A stretch of DNA of 14,714 nt from Promethearchaeota archaeon (GCA_019057975.1 JAHLWJ010000095.1:1-14714), one strand, 5' to 3'; counted from the stretch's first letter, positions 7,622 to 14,452 are shown. The notes: a model not told the origin generated them from the sequence alone. Translations and numbers: made by a program.

Positions 7622-7644
7622 AAGATATCATTAGATATAGCGAG

Positions 7645-7665
7645 TTATAATTATTAAATATTAAC
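7645..7665 (-). promoter_or_regulatory. Candidate promoter of the winged-helix gene
   Basis: The minus strand here reads GTTAATATTTAATAATTATAA, holding two overlapping TATA-like cores 28 to 36 bases before ATG 7621. The whole 7622-7896 interval between divergent genes is almost pure A+T and is the natural place for operators of the regulator, but no clear long palindrome stands out. Confidence 0.35.
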
Positions 7666-7842
7666 TATAAAAAAATATAGATAACTTTAAATAAATATAG
7701 TCATTTATAAATATAAGAAACTAATTGATAATATTTAAAAATTCCAGACTCTAACAAAACAAATAACAAATATAAGACACTCATAAAATTAATTTTTATA
7801 GCAAAATAATTCAAAAAGTAAGCAATAATGTATTAAGAGAAA

Positions 7843-7887
7843 ATTAATTATTTATTTAATTTATGTTTCAATTAGATCTAAAGGTGA
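7843..7887 (+). promoter_or_regulatory. Promoter and ribosome binding site of the methyltransferase
   Basis: ATTAATTATTTATTTAA (7843-7859) is a TATA-like region. AAGGTGA at 7881-7887 is a strong Shine-Dalgarno match, 9 bases before GTG 7897, and supports that GTG as the start. Confidence 0.5.
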
Positions 7888-7896
7888 ATAATAAAA

Positions 7897-8994
7897 GTGG
7901 ACACTTCGCATACCATTTACTTTAAAAATTCTGCTGATATGAGTGAAATAGCCTCAAGTTCAATAGATTTAATAATAACTTCTCCACCTTATCCTATGAT
8001 TGAAATGTGGGATTTATTATTTTCTTCGTTAAACAAGGATATAGGGCAAGCGCTTCAAGAGGGTGACGGTAATTTAGCTTTTAATTTAATGCATAATGAA
8101 TTAGATAAAATATGGAATGAGACAGCACGTGTTTTAAAACAGGGTGGATTCGCATGTATTAATATAGGAGATGCAACACGTACTATTAATAAAAATTTTC
8201 AATTATTTCCAAATCATGTAAAAATAGCTAATTTTTTTCAAAATAATGGATTTACTGTTTTACCTTGTATTCTATGGAGAAAACCAAATAACAGTCCAAC
8301 TAAGTTTTTAGGATCTGGGATGTTGCCACCACACGCTTTAGTTACTCTTGAACACGAATACATTCTACTTTTTAGAAAAGGAGAGAAAAAAAGAAAAATT
8401 GAACCGCTTTCAGAAGATAGATACAATAGCGCTTATTTCTGGGAAGAAAGGAACAAATGGTTTTCGGATATGTGGGTGGATATTAGAGGGACAACCCAGA
8501 ATATGAATAATAGTAAAGAAAAAAAGAATAAATTAAGAGAAAGATCAGCGGCTTTTCCTCTAAAATTACCACATAGATTGATTAATATGTTTTCTATTTA
8601 TGGAGACACAGTTTTAGATCCTTTTTGGGGAACAGGGACAACTACTCTAGGGGCAATGCTTTCTGCACGAAACTCAATAGGGTATGAACTTAATTCAGAA
8701 TTTATCGAACCTTTCAAACGAAATCTTAAAGAAATTAAAAAGATCACTAGTTCTTTCAATAATACAAGAATAACCCAACATATAGAATTTATTAAAGGTT
8801 ACATAAAAAGAGGTAAAGAAGTTAAATATAAGGCAAATAATTATAACTTCCCTGTTGTAACAAAACAAGAGATCGATGTTTTATTATATAACATTAAGAA
8901 ATATAGCGAAGATGAGAATAAATATATAATTAATTATGAAAAATTTGAATTTGAACCAGAAGCTAAACTTGTTCAATCTCGACTGATACTATAG
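7897..8994 (+). CDS. Beta-class DNA methyltransferase, probably N4-cytosine, of a MjaI-like R-M system
   Basis: The protein has 365 residues from GTG 7897. The catalytic motif IV, TSPPY (28-32), comes before the S-adenosylmethionine motif I, DPFWGTGTT (241-249), so the motif order is that of beta-class amino methyltransferases. HALVTLEHEYILLFRKG (146-162) and the following segments also fit that class. SPPY is usual for N4-cytosine or N6-adenine enzymes; the adjacent MjaI-like nuclease suggests N4-cytosine methylation of CTAG, as in M.MjaI and M.MthZI. That target is inferred. About 75 residues after motif I form a Lys-rich C-terminal extension, perhaps target recognition. The restriction gene follows by 120 bases on the same strand. 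It is the only methyltransferase in the window, although two related nucleases are present. Confidence 0.85.
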   Translation: MDTSHTIYFKNSADMSEIASSSIDLIITSPPYPMIEMWDLLFSSLNKDIGQALQEGDGNLAFNLMHNELDKIWNETARVLKQGGFACINIGDATRTINKNFQLFPNHVKIANFFQNNGFTVLPCILWRKPNNSPTKFLGSGMLPPHALVTLEHEYILLFRKGEKKRKIEPLSEDRYNSAYFWEERNKWFSDMWVDIRGTTQNMNNSKEKKNKLRERSAAFPLKLPHRLINMFSIYGDTVLDPFWGTGTTTLGAMLSARNSIGYELNSEFIEPFKRNLKEIKKITSSFNNTRITQHIEFIKGYIKRGKEVKYKANNYNFPVVTKQEIDVLLYNIKKYSEDENKYIINYEKFEFEPEAKLVQSRLIL

Positions 8995-9064
8995 AGAAGA
9001 TTTGAATTTATTAGATATAAAACTATTTAATTTAAATTATAAAATTCACTCTTTTTAAATAAAT

Positions 9065-9100
9065 TTTACAAAGACCTATGTTTAAAATAATCTTTGTAAA
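9065..9100 (+). promoter_or_regulatory. Inverted repeat bracketing the TATA box of the restriction gene
   Basis: TTTACAAAGA (9065-9074) and TCTTTGTAAA (9091-9100) are perfect 10-base inverted arms separated by 16 bases. The spacer holds TTTAAAATAA (9081-9090), a TATA-like element about 25-30 bases before ATG 9115. A protein bound to both arms would cover the promoter; the transcript would be leaderless or nearly so. It could instead be a hairpin ending the methyltransferase transcript. Confidence 0.5.
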
Positions 9101-9114
9101 TTTTAATTAAGAGT

Positions 9115-9762
9115 ATGAAGTATATGCCAAAAGAATGGATATTAAATAGTGGAATGAATCGCTTTCAGTTTAATTATAAACGCAATGTTGGTGCCGTTTC
9201 AGAGCAAATTAGAATATGCGCTCCAAAAAAAATAGAAGAGTGGAAAGATTATTATTTTAATAATGTGAAATCAAAGGAACATATTGAAGATTTAGGGAAA
9301 AAATTATATACTAAAATCACAGAAGTAATTTCAGCAGAAGTAGAAAGCATCACAGAGGTAGATTGTTCAGAATACATGTATAATATGGTAATAAACAGAA
9401 CATTTGATGGATACATGACTGAAATCAAAATAATTTATGGTCAACTCGAAAAATTACTTGATATAAAGATAGAGCCTGCATCAGATGAATGGGATCGATC
9501 ATATAATGTTGACTTCTTTATCAAAATTGCCGATAAATACATAGGTCTCCAAGTTAAACCTGCTGGAGAAGTACACCATATTCCTCAAATTTTTAAAGAA
9601 CATAAAATACAAGCTAAAACGCATAAAGAATTTACAAAAAAATTTGGTGGGAAAGTATTTTACATCTTTTCAATTAAAGAAAATAATAAGAAAGTGATAC
9701 ATAATGAAGATGTAGTAGTTGCTAACATACGAAGAGAAATTGAAAGATTGAGAAAAGATTAA
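9115..9762 (+). CDS. MjaI-like type II restriction endonuclease
   Basis: The product is 215 residues from ATG 9115; ATG 9124 is an alternative start. The sequence begins PKEWILNSG..RFQFNYKRNVG, and contains EEWKDYYFNN (41-50) and YNMVINRTFDGYMTE (89-103). The catalytic region is probably NVDFFIKIADKYIGLQVKP, with D133 and Q146-x-K148: a PD-(D/E)xK fold in which the usual Glu is Gln, as in some type II enzymes. The same elements occur in the same order in the nuclease at 9846-10481, so the two are homologous. With the methyltransferase just upstream it would form a complete R-M pair; CTAG is the likely target if the MjaI assignment is right. Control by the bracketed promoter upstream is plausible. 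Confidence 0.65.
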   Translation: MKYMPKEWILNSGMNRFQFNYKRNVGAVSEQIRICAPKKIEEWKDYYFNNVKSKEHIEDLGKKLYTKITEVISAEVESITEVDCSEYMYNMVINRTFDGYMTEIKIIYGQLEKLLDIKIEPASDEWDRSYNVDFFIKIADKYIGLQVKPAGEVHHIPQIFKEHKIQAKTHKEFTKKFGGKVFYIFSIKENNKKVIHNEDVVVANIRREIERLRKD

Positions 9763-9783
9763 TTTAACGTTTTAAATGATAGC

Positions 9784-9816
9784 AATTTTAAGAATTTGTT
9801 ATTTTTAGATAATTTT
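9784..9816 (+). terminator. T-rich stretch after the restriction gene
   Basis: Within the 83-base gap between the convergent nuclease genes, the plus strand has several runs of T (for example TTTGTTATTTTT) typical of intrinsic archaeal termination. No GC-rich hairpin is present. Confidence 0.3.
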
Positions 9817-9845
9817 GATGAGAATATGGATAAATCTAAGATAAA

Positions 9846-10481
9846 TTATGAATTACTTAAACTAGAAGATTTGAACCTTTTATCATAATAGATATAAAGA
9901 TATTTTTCGGTTTTCTTATAATAAATGATTGGAATAGTTATTACTTCACGAACCGAAGATTTCTTGCTTAAATATGAAATTGATTTAATTTGAACTGGTT
10001 GATCTCCTAAATATCCATCGATATTCTGCGATTCTTCTTTTGGTGTTGATCTCCTATATGCTACCCCTCTCTTATTTGCCATTGTTTTTAAGATAATTTC
10101 TTGGATGACAAGACCTTCAGCAGTTTTATCAATAACCAAATCTTCAACCCATTCCCTAACCATTTCCCTATTAATTTTATCCATAGCATTTTTCATTTTT
10201 AGAATCATGTCTATTATTTTATTCGTGGCTTTTTCAATTGCATTCGGATAATTTTCTAAATACCAATTTTTCCAACCTTCATAAGATTTATTTGGACATT
10301 TTTCAATTAATTCTGACATTTGTCCAACAACTTTAGGACGTGTACCTTGAGCATTTTGATTTGCTAAATTAATAATTTGTGTGGTATATTTAGGAAAACT
10401 TCTTTCTTTTCCGATTATCTGACTGTAATCTTCTTTAAAATCTATTCTTTCTTCAATCATATTGTCAAATTTTTCTTTCAT
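9846..10481 (-). CDS. Second MjaI-family restriction endonuclease, without its own methyltransferase
   Basis: A 211-residue protein from ATG 10481; ATG 10460 is possible. The core reads FPKYTTQIINLANQNAQGTR then KVVGQMSELIE (29-60), YEGWKNWYLEN (67-77), VEDLVIDKTAEGLVIQE (112-128) and NIDGYLGDQPVQIKS (153-167), with D155 and Q164-x-K166 as candidate catalytic residues. I recognise this as the MjaI restriction endonuclease family. It aligns with the 9115-9762 protein through the VG..SE.I, W..(Y/W)Y and (V/I)I.(R/K)T..G motifs and the D...Q(V/I)K centre, but the two are far diverged. The genes converge tail to tail. Either both use the target protected by the single methyltransferase, or this one has another role or specificity. 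No second methyltransferase follows within the window. Confidence 0.68.
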   Translation of the reverse strand: MKEKFDNMIEERIDFKEDYSQIIGKERSFPKYTTQIINLANQNAQGTRPKVVGQMSELIEKCPNKSYEGWKNWYLENYPNAIEKATNKIIDMILKMKNAMDKINREMVREWVEDLVIDKTAEGLVIQEIILKTMANKRGVAYRRSTPKEESQNIDGYLGDQPVQIKSISYLSKKSSVREVITIPIIYYKKTEKYLYIYYDKRFKSSSLSNS

Positions 10482-10658
10482 ATCATATTAGTAGAAAAAA
10501 TAGTTATGATGGTATGTGATATGGTAATATCTATTAAGTAAAAATGAATCATCTAAGGACTAACTGACTAACTGGATTACTTTAAAATTAATTAATAAAT
10601 TAATATATAAATGAAATATAAGCGGTTTAAATCTATATATGCTCATTCTTTTACTGAC

Positions 10659-10700
10659 AAAAACAAAAGTTTCCATTATTCGCTATGGGATTTTTGTTTT
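10659..10700 (+). other. Imperfect hairpin preceded by a TATA-like sequence
   Basis: AAAACAAAA followed by GTTTCC on the left can pair with GGGAT and TTTTGTTTT on the right, leaving the 12-base loop ATTATTCGCTAT. TTTAAATCTATATAT (10626-10640) lies about 25 bases upstream, the right spacing for a promoter, and the right arm is itself a T-rich terminator-like run. A short noncoding transcript is possible. Confidence 0.25.
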
Positions 10701-10883
10701 ATACCTATTAACCATTTTATAACGAGAATTGACTAATGTTAAAATATTTTTGGTATAGTGGATATATTTTTATCTCTCTTTTTAACTAAAGCTAATAATC
10801 AAAATCAGAGATACTATTTCTAAATTAAAAAGTTTTTAAATATTTTTTGTGTTTAATTGATATAATAAAAACTAGCTAAAAGA

Positions 10884-10902
10884 AAATCAGTTTAACTGAT
10901 TT
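10884..10902 (+). repeat. Palindrome with 9-base arms
   Basis: AAATCAGTT and AACTGATTT are perfect reverse complements around one central T. The tight symmetry suggests a binding site for a dimeric DNA-binding protein. It is about 170 bases before the small-protein gene at 11070. Confidence 0.5.
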
Positions 10903-11028
10903 AATATTGTGAGCATAAAGTAAAATAAAAGAACGAAAAATTCAATTAAATTTAAATAATTCAATAAACATGTAGTTATTAATTGTTTAATTGAACTTTA
11001 ATAAAAAATTTTATAAGCAAGAAATTTA

Positions 11029-11041
11029 AATCTTTATAAAA
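11029..11041 (+). promoter_or_regulatory. Candidate TATA box of the small-protein/membrane-protein pair
   Basis: AATCTTTATAAAA lies about 30-40 bases before ATG 11070, fitting an archaeal promoter with a very short leader. Confidence 0.35.
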
Positions 11042-11069
11042 GAAGTGAAATTAAGAAGTAGATGTTAAT

Positions 11070-11276
11070 ATGACAAACGATAGTAAAAAAGAAAAAGATA
11101 GTAAACCTAAAAAAGAATTTTCACCCTTAGAAGAAAGTCCATTGCCCCCATCAAAAATTGAATATAAAATGGTACAAAATGAAGAAGTATTTAGGGCGTC
11201 AAAAATAGAAACTAAAATTATTCATGATATGCAAGAGAAACTTCAAGTCAAAAAAGATACTAAAAAAGATGAGTAA
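11070..11276 (+). CDS. Small hydrophilic protein, unknown
   Basis: The frame from ATG 11070 encodes 68 residues, almost all charged or polar. A Lys/Asp/Glu-rich N terminus is followed by a short Pro-rich stretch (SPLEESPLPPSK, 18-29) and a charged, probably helical C terminus. There is no signal peptide or membrane segment, and it looks largely disordered. Its stop codon overlaps the next gene's start in the sequence ATGAGTAA, so the two are very likely cotranscribed and translationally coupled. That arrangement suggests a partner, chaperone or antidote for the membrane protein downstream, which is inference. No known family was recognised. The ribosome binding site is weak. Confidence 0.55.
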   Translation: MTNDSKKEKDSKPKKEFSPLEESPLPPSKIEYKMVQNEEVFRASKIETKIIHDMQEKLQVKKDTKKDE

Positions 11277-11925
11277 GATCGATAAATTTTCAGAATTGAA
11301 TAGAAAAATTAATGATTTGGAAAAAAAAAATGAATTAAATTTTTTGGAAAAATTTGTAGACTCTCTTGAAAAAGATCGAGCTGACCGGAAGAATTATGTA
11401 TATGACAAATTATTTCGTTTTTTTAGTATTGATTTAACAATCTTTCCTTTAATAACAGTAATTTTTACTGTATCAGGTTCCTATAATATTATTTCTTTAT
11501 TATTAGCTACTTGTTGTTTTTTTATAGCTATTTTTTATAAATTTTACATACTTACTTTCAAATTAAAATCGTTCGTAACTCCAACTATAGCATTAGATAA
11601 GTTAAATGAAAAAGAAAGAGAAAAAGAATTTCTTCGCCATCGTATGGACAAAATAAAAGCAATAGACAAACATTATTTTGATAATGATAAAATGATAAAT
11701 TTAATCAACCATTCCATTTGTTTTACTATGAGTTCAATAACTATTTCGCTAACAAATATACTTCAAGTAATTCTAATAGAAATCAAGGTAGACATTAATT
11801 TTACTCTTTGGGTAATATTTATAATTAGTATTGTCACTTTTAGCTTAGCGTGTTTCTATAAAAGCTTAAGAAAGCATAATGAAAAAATAAAATCTTTCTT
11901 TATTAAATTGAAGTTTTGGAAATAA
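11269..11925 (+). CDS. Four-helix membrane protein with charged N terminus, unknown
   Basis: I chose ATG 11269 (218 residues) because it overlaps the stop of the small upstream gene by 8 bases; the open frame extends back to 11224, but that part is shared with the other gene. Residues 5-45 are charged and probably coiled coil. Two membrane pairs follow, at about 52-69 with 72-95 and at about 148-172 with 177-197. They are separated by a Lys/Glu-rich helix (108-135), and the tail is basic (KSFFIKLKFWK). Small coiled-coil proteins with paired membrane helices are common as pore-forming defence effectors such as SLATT proteins; this resemblance is only architectural. A run of ten A (11322-11331) near the start could be prone to slippage. 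Confidence 0.65.
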   Translation: MSKIDKFSELNRKINDLEKKNELNFLEKFVDSLEKDRADRKNYVYDKLFRFFSIDLTIFPLITVIFTVSGSYNIISLLLATCCFFIAIFYKFYILTFKLKSFVTPTIALDKLNEKEREKEFLRHRMDKIKAIDKHYFDNDKMINLINHSICFTMSSITISLTNILQVILIEIKVDINFTLWVIFIISIVTFSLACFYKSLRKHNEKIKSFFIKLKFWK

Positions 11926-11949
11926 TATATAAGAAGACCTTCTCATTGA

Positions 11950-12105
11950 TATTTTTTCATAATAAAGAAATCCAGAGAAATAACAGATTCAGAATATCGT
12001 AACACGAAATTTTGTCGGGTAGTTTTTAAAGGTCGATTGGAAGTAATTAAAGTACAAAAATCTAACGAAATCAAAAAAATTTGCAACGACAAAAAATGGC
12101 TTTAG
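11950..12105 (+). pseudogene. 5'-truncated ORF overlapping the start of the replication gene
   Basis: A plus-strand frame open from 11950 ends at TAG 12103-12105, inside the first codons of the replication gene. From about 11980 it looks coding (ITDSEYRNTKFCRVVFKGRL, ending ICNDKKWL), with G+C-richer codons such as CGT, ACG and CGG, like the replication gene itself. No good start codon exists in the coding-like part: the only TTG (12037) would give 22 residues. It looks like the tail of a gene that was translationally coupled to the replication gene and has lost its 5' part. A functional small peptide cannot be excluded. Confidence 0.4.
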
Positions 12106-13205
12106 AAGTAGAAATCCTAGCTGAAAGCAAATACAACGTAATAGACCAGATAAAAGAGAACCAAACTTTAGAATTCGAGAGAATAGCAAATTGGATAATC
12201 GCGGGGAGCGGAAATTTCGAGAAAACGCACGACGACGGGAGGTACAGGGATAACTGCAACACTTTTCGAGGGGCTAGCGCGTGTAAAGACCACGTATACA
12301 AAAGTCTCACGCTACATTACAACCATTGCAACAAAATGGATTGCGAAACTTGTTTTATCCAAGCTTCGTCAACGAGAGCGAGAGAGTTAAACGGGAAATT
12401 GAAGGAACTTAGAGAAAAAGCGTTAAAAGAAGGCGTTAAAATTGGTATGGTGAAGCACATCGCCTTAAGCCCGACAAAAGAGCTAATGAAGGAAATACTA
12501 ACGGATTACGATAAGTTTCTCAAATTTAGAAGGGAACTCGTCGTAAAAACTATTTTAGAAGAATCTGGACTGTTTGGAGGAGTTTTAATACTCGATCTAT
12601 GGGTTAAGCAGTGTAGAACTTGCGGAAAAAAAGACTACGAGTGTTCGTGCGAAACTAAAGACTTAAAACGGGTTCTAAGCCCTCACTTTCACTACATAGG
12701 GTACGGTTACGTGCTACACGCGAACGATTTTAGGGAAAAATTTAAAGATTGGGTCTACGTTAATTTCGGAAGCAGGGAAGACGCCTACCACACGCTTTTT
12801 TACACCCTTACCCATTGCGCGTTGTGGAGAAAAGACGACGGAAAACTAAAGCCCGCCTACGAGACAACGGGGTTCGTAAATTCGAAGCATTTAGAACCTA
12901 TTCACACGGTAACGAAACACATTCCCCACAAATGTAAAGTGTGTAAAAAACCAATCAGAAGAATAAAAAAAGGTCTCTTAAGAACGGGAGGACTATTTCC
13001 GCACACCATCCACGTTCAGCTAATCGACCACGAATTAGAGTTAGGGCACGAAATACGGTATAAAACGCTGGTAAGGAGTTATAGAATTAAGAACATCGAA
13101 GAATTAAGGGAAGTTGTCGAGATAAACAGGGTTCGCTACGAAAAATACAAGCGAAAAAAGAAGAAATATGTAAAAGGCGATAAAGAGGGAAACGGATATG
13201 GATAA
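12096..13205 (+). CDS. HUH-type rolling-circle replication initiator (Rep) with zinc-binding motifs
   Basis: The protein has 369 residues from ATG 12096; TTG 12081 would add five. An N-terminal Cys/His cluster includes NHCNKMDCETCF (76-87). Motif 1 is probably HIALSPT (121-127). The metal-binding HUH motif is SPHFHYIGYGYV (195-206), with His197 and His199. The catalytic Tyr is probably in DAYHTLFYTLTHCAL (229-243), similar to the Y..YxLSHA motif of archaeal plasmid Reps. A CxxC...CxC cluster (173-185) sits between motifs 1 and 2, and KCKVCKK (279-285) follows motif 3. The C terminus is very basic. Such proteins nick a double-stranded origin and start rolling-circle replication of small plasmids or viruses. 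G+C is about 42-50%, clearly above its neighbours, so it is probably transferred DNA. Truncated ORFs on both sides suggest an integrated fragment. Confidence 0.78.
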   Translation: MALEVEILAESKYNVIDQIKENQTLEFERIANWIIAGSGNFEKTHDDGRYRDNCNTFRGASACKDHVYKSLTLHYNHCNKMDCETCFIQASSTRARELNGKLKELREKALKEGVKIGMVKHIALSPTKELMKEILTDYDKFLKFRRELVVKTILEESGLFGGVLILDLWVKQCRTCGKKDYECSCETKDLKRVLSPHFHYIGYGYVLHANDFREKFKDWVYVNFGSREDAYHTLFYTLTHCALWRKDDGKLKPAYETTGFVNSKHLEPIHTVTKHIPHKCKVCKKPIRRIKKGLLRTGGLFPHTIHVQLIDHELELGHEIRYKTLVRSYRIKNIEELREVVEINRVRYEKYKRKKKKYVKGDKEGNGYG

Positions 13206-13278
13206 TGTTAGTGATGGAATGTTAATTTTAAATTATATTTTCTTATTTTTTACAATAATACATATTTTATCCAATTAA
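13198..13278 (+). pseudogene. Short ORF coupled to the Rep stop, probably truncated
   Basis: ATG 13198 overlaps the end of the replication gene (ATGGATAA) and is preceded by GAGGGA (13185-13190) at 7 bases, a strong ribosome binding site. The frame encodes MDNVSDGMLILNYIFLFF and 8 more residues. After about seven codons the DNA becomes almost pure A+T and hydrophobic by composition, and the frame runs into the 3' end of the TPR gene. The start signals look genuine, but the body appears to have been replaced, as if the downstream plasmid gene was cut off at about 13215. Confidence 0.4.
13228..13251 (+). terminator. T-rich tract after the replication gene
   Basis: The run TTTTAAATTATATTTTCTTATTTTTT, ending at about 13250, is a plausible archaeal intrinsic terminator for the plus-strand replication gene, just before the convergent TPR gene ends. 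Confidence 0.3.
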
Positions 13279-14412
13279 TTCTTTAAACTCGTCAGAATCA
13301 TGTATATTGTCAAAATCTGCTTCTAACTTTGCTTTTTCTATATAACCCTCATCGAGTTCAATTGCTTTCTTTAAATACTTTATAGATTCTTGTTTATTAT
13401 TTCTTAAGGATTCAAGGCAAGCTTTATTATACCACGCCTTAGCATATTTCTCATCGATTTCAATTGCTTGATCAAAACATTCTATTGCCTCTTCATCTCT
13501 CCCTAAATTAGATAACACAGCTCCTTTATTATACCACGCTTCAGCATATTTCTCATCGATTTCAATTGCTTGATCAAAACATTCTATTGCCTTTACATTT
13601 CTCCCTAACTTACCTAATGCAATTCCTTTATTATTCCAAGCGTAAACACCTTTCTCATCAATTTCAATTGCTTTATCATAACATTCTATTGCTTCTTCAT
13701 CTCTCCCTAACTTAGATAATGCAGATCCTTTATTATTCCATGTCTTAGCATATTTCTCATCAATTTTAATTGCTTTATCATAACATTCTATTGCCTTTTC
13801 ATATCTCCCTAAATTAGATAACGCAACTCCATTATTATACCACGCGTAAGGAAATTTCGCATCGATTTTAATTACTTTATCATAACATTCTATTGCTTCT
13901 TCATCTCTCCCTAAATTAGATAATGCAGCTCCTTTATTATTCCACGCCTTAGCATATTTCTCATCAATTTTAATTGCTTTATCATAACATTCTATTGCCT
14001 CTTCATCTCTCCCTAAATTAAATAACACAACTCCTTTGTTATACCACGCAAGATAATATTTCTCGTCTATTCTAATAATTCTTTCAAAATAATTAATAGA
14101 TTTTGCATAATTTGCTACTTCAAATGATATTTGTGCTTTATCCATCATCCTATTTATTCTATGAGGAATAAATTTTATCCACCCTAATCTTCCAAGCATC
14201 AAGGATATGGCTAAAATAATAATTAGAAGCCCTATGATAATATTAGTTTCTTGTGGGAGATTAAGGTTATCCACAATGATGAAAATTCCAGAGATTAACA
14301 GCCCTCCAACGATAAAATCTCCCCAAAAAGATTCTTTAATTCTCTCTTGGACTTTTTCATATTTAATATCCCAACTTGGTTTTTGCTTTTCTTGTATTGG
14401 CGATGGTTCCAT
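13267..14412 (-). CDS. Membrane-anchored TPR-repeat protein
   Basis: The protein has 381 residues from ATG 14412. A polar N terminus of 30 residues leads to two membrane helices (about 31-48 and 55-73), then a basic turn and an array of about eight tetratricopeptide repeats (about 86-357). Six central repeats (120-323) are exactly 34 residues each with the pattern AWYNKG.ALSNLGRDEEAIECYDKAIKIDEKY; the first and last are more diverged. The protein ends in a charged segment, DSDEFKELIG. The likely topology puts the TPR domain on one side of the membrane as a docking platform for other proteins. Such proteins are common in archaea and their partners are usually unknown. The start has no ribosome binding site but has a TATA box about 34 bases upstream, so it is probably leaderless. 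Confidence 0.85.
   Translation of the reverse strand: MEPSPIQEKQKPSWDIKYEKVQERIKESFWGDFIVGGLLISGIFIIVDNLNLPQETNIIIGLLIIILAISLMLGRLGWIKFIPHRINRMMDKAQISFEVANYAKSINYFERIIRIDEKYYLAWYNKGVVLFNLGRDEEAIECYDKAIKIDEKYAKAWNNKGAALSNLGRDEEAIECYDKVIKIDAKFPYAWYNNGVALSNLGRYEKAIECYDKAIKIDEKYAKTWNNKGSALSKLGRDEEAIECYDKAIEIDEKGVYAWNNKGIALGKLGRNVKAIECFDQAIEIDEKYAEAWYNKGAVLSNLGRDEEAIECFDQAIEIDEKYAKAWYNKACLESLRNNKQESIKYLKKAIELDEGYIEKAKLEADFDNIHDSDEFKELIG
13444..14055 (-). repeat. Six tandem 102-base repeats inside the TPR gene
   Basis: The six central TPR units are exactly 102 bases each and are strikingly similar in DNA as well as protein; the segment CATAACATTCTATTGC and its neighbours recur in phase on the plus strand. 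High DNA identity suggests recent duplication or gene conversion, so repeat number may vary between strains and may be misassembled. Confidence 0.8.
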
Positions 14413-14440
14413 TGTACATCATTGTCTATTGATTAATTAT

Positions 14441-14452
14441 TATATATTTAAA
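14441..14452 (-). promoter_or_regulatory. TATA box of the TPR gene
   Basis: The minus strand reads TTTAAATATATA, centred about 34 bases before ATG 14412. The predicted transcript start is within about 10 bases of the ATG. Confidence 0.5.

Larger units (their letters stand above)
10482..11069 (+). other. Gene-poor 588-base interval with inverted repeats
   Basis: No convincing ORF is present on either strand. It contains an imperfect hairpin (10659-10700), a near-perfect palindrome (10884-10902), a spaced inverted repeat (10941-10950 with 10986-10995), and T-rich runs near 10760-10785. It also has the promoter of the 11070 gene at its right end. It could hold a small RNA, an operator region or replication-origin sequences; none is demonstrated. 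Confidence 0.5.

Noticed and set aside
8238..8426. 62-codon minus-strand ORF inside the methyltransferase gene
   Set aside because: It is a shadow of the methyltransferase core, with no promoter or ribosome site.
11989..12310. Two overlapping minus-strand ORFs at the start of the replication gene
   Set aside because: Both oppose clear coding sequence with Cys/His motifs and encode low-complexity hydrophobic peptides.
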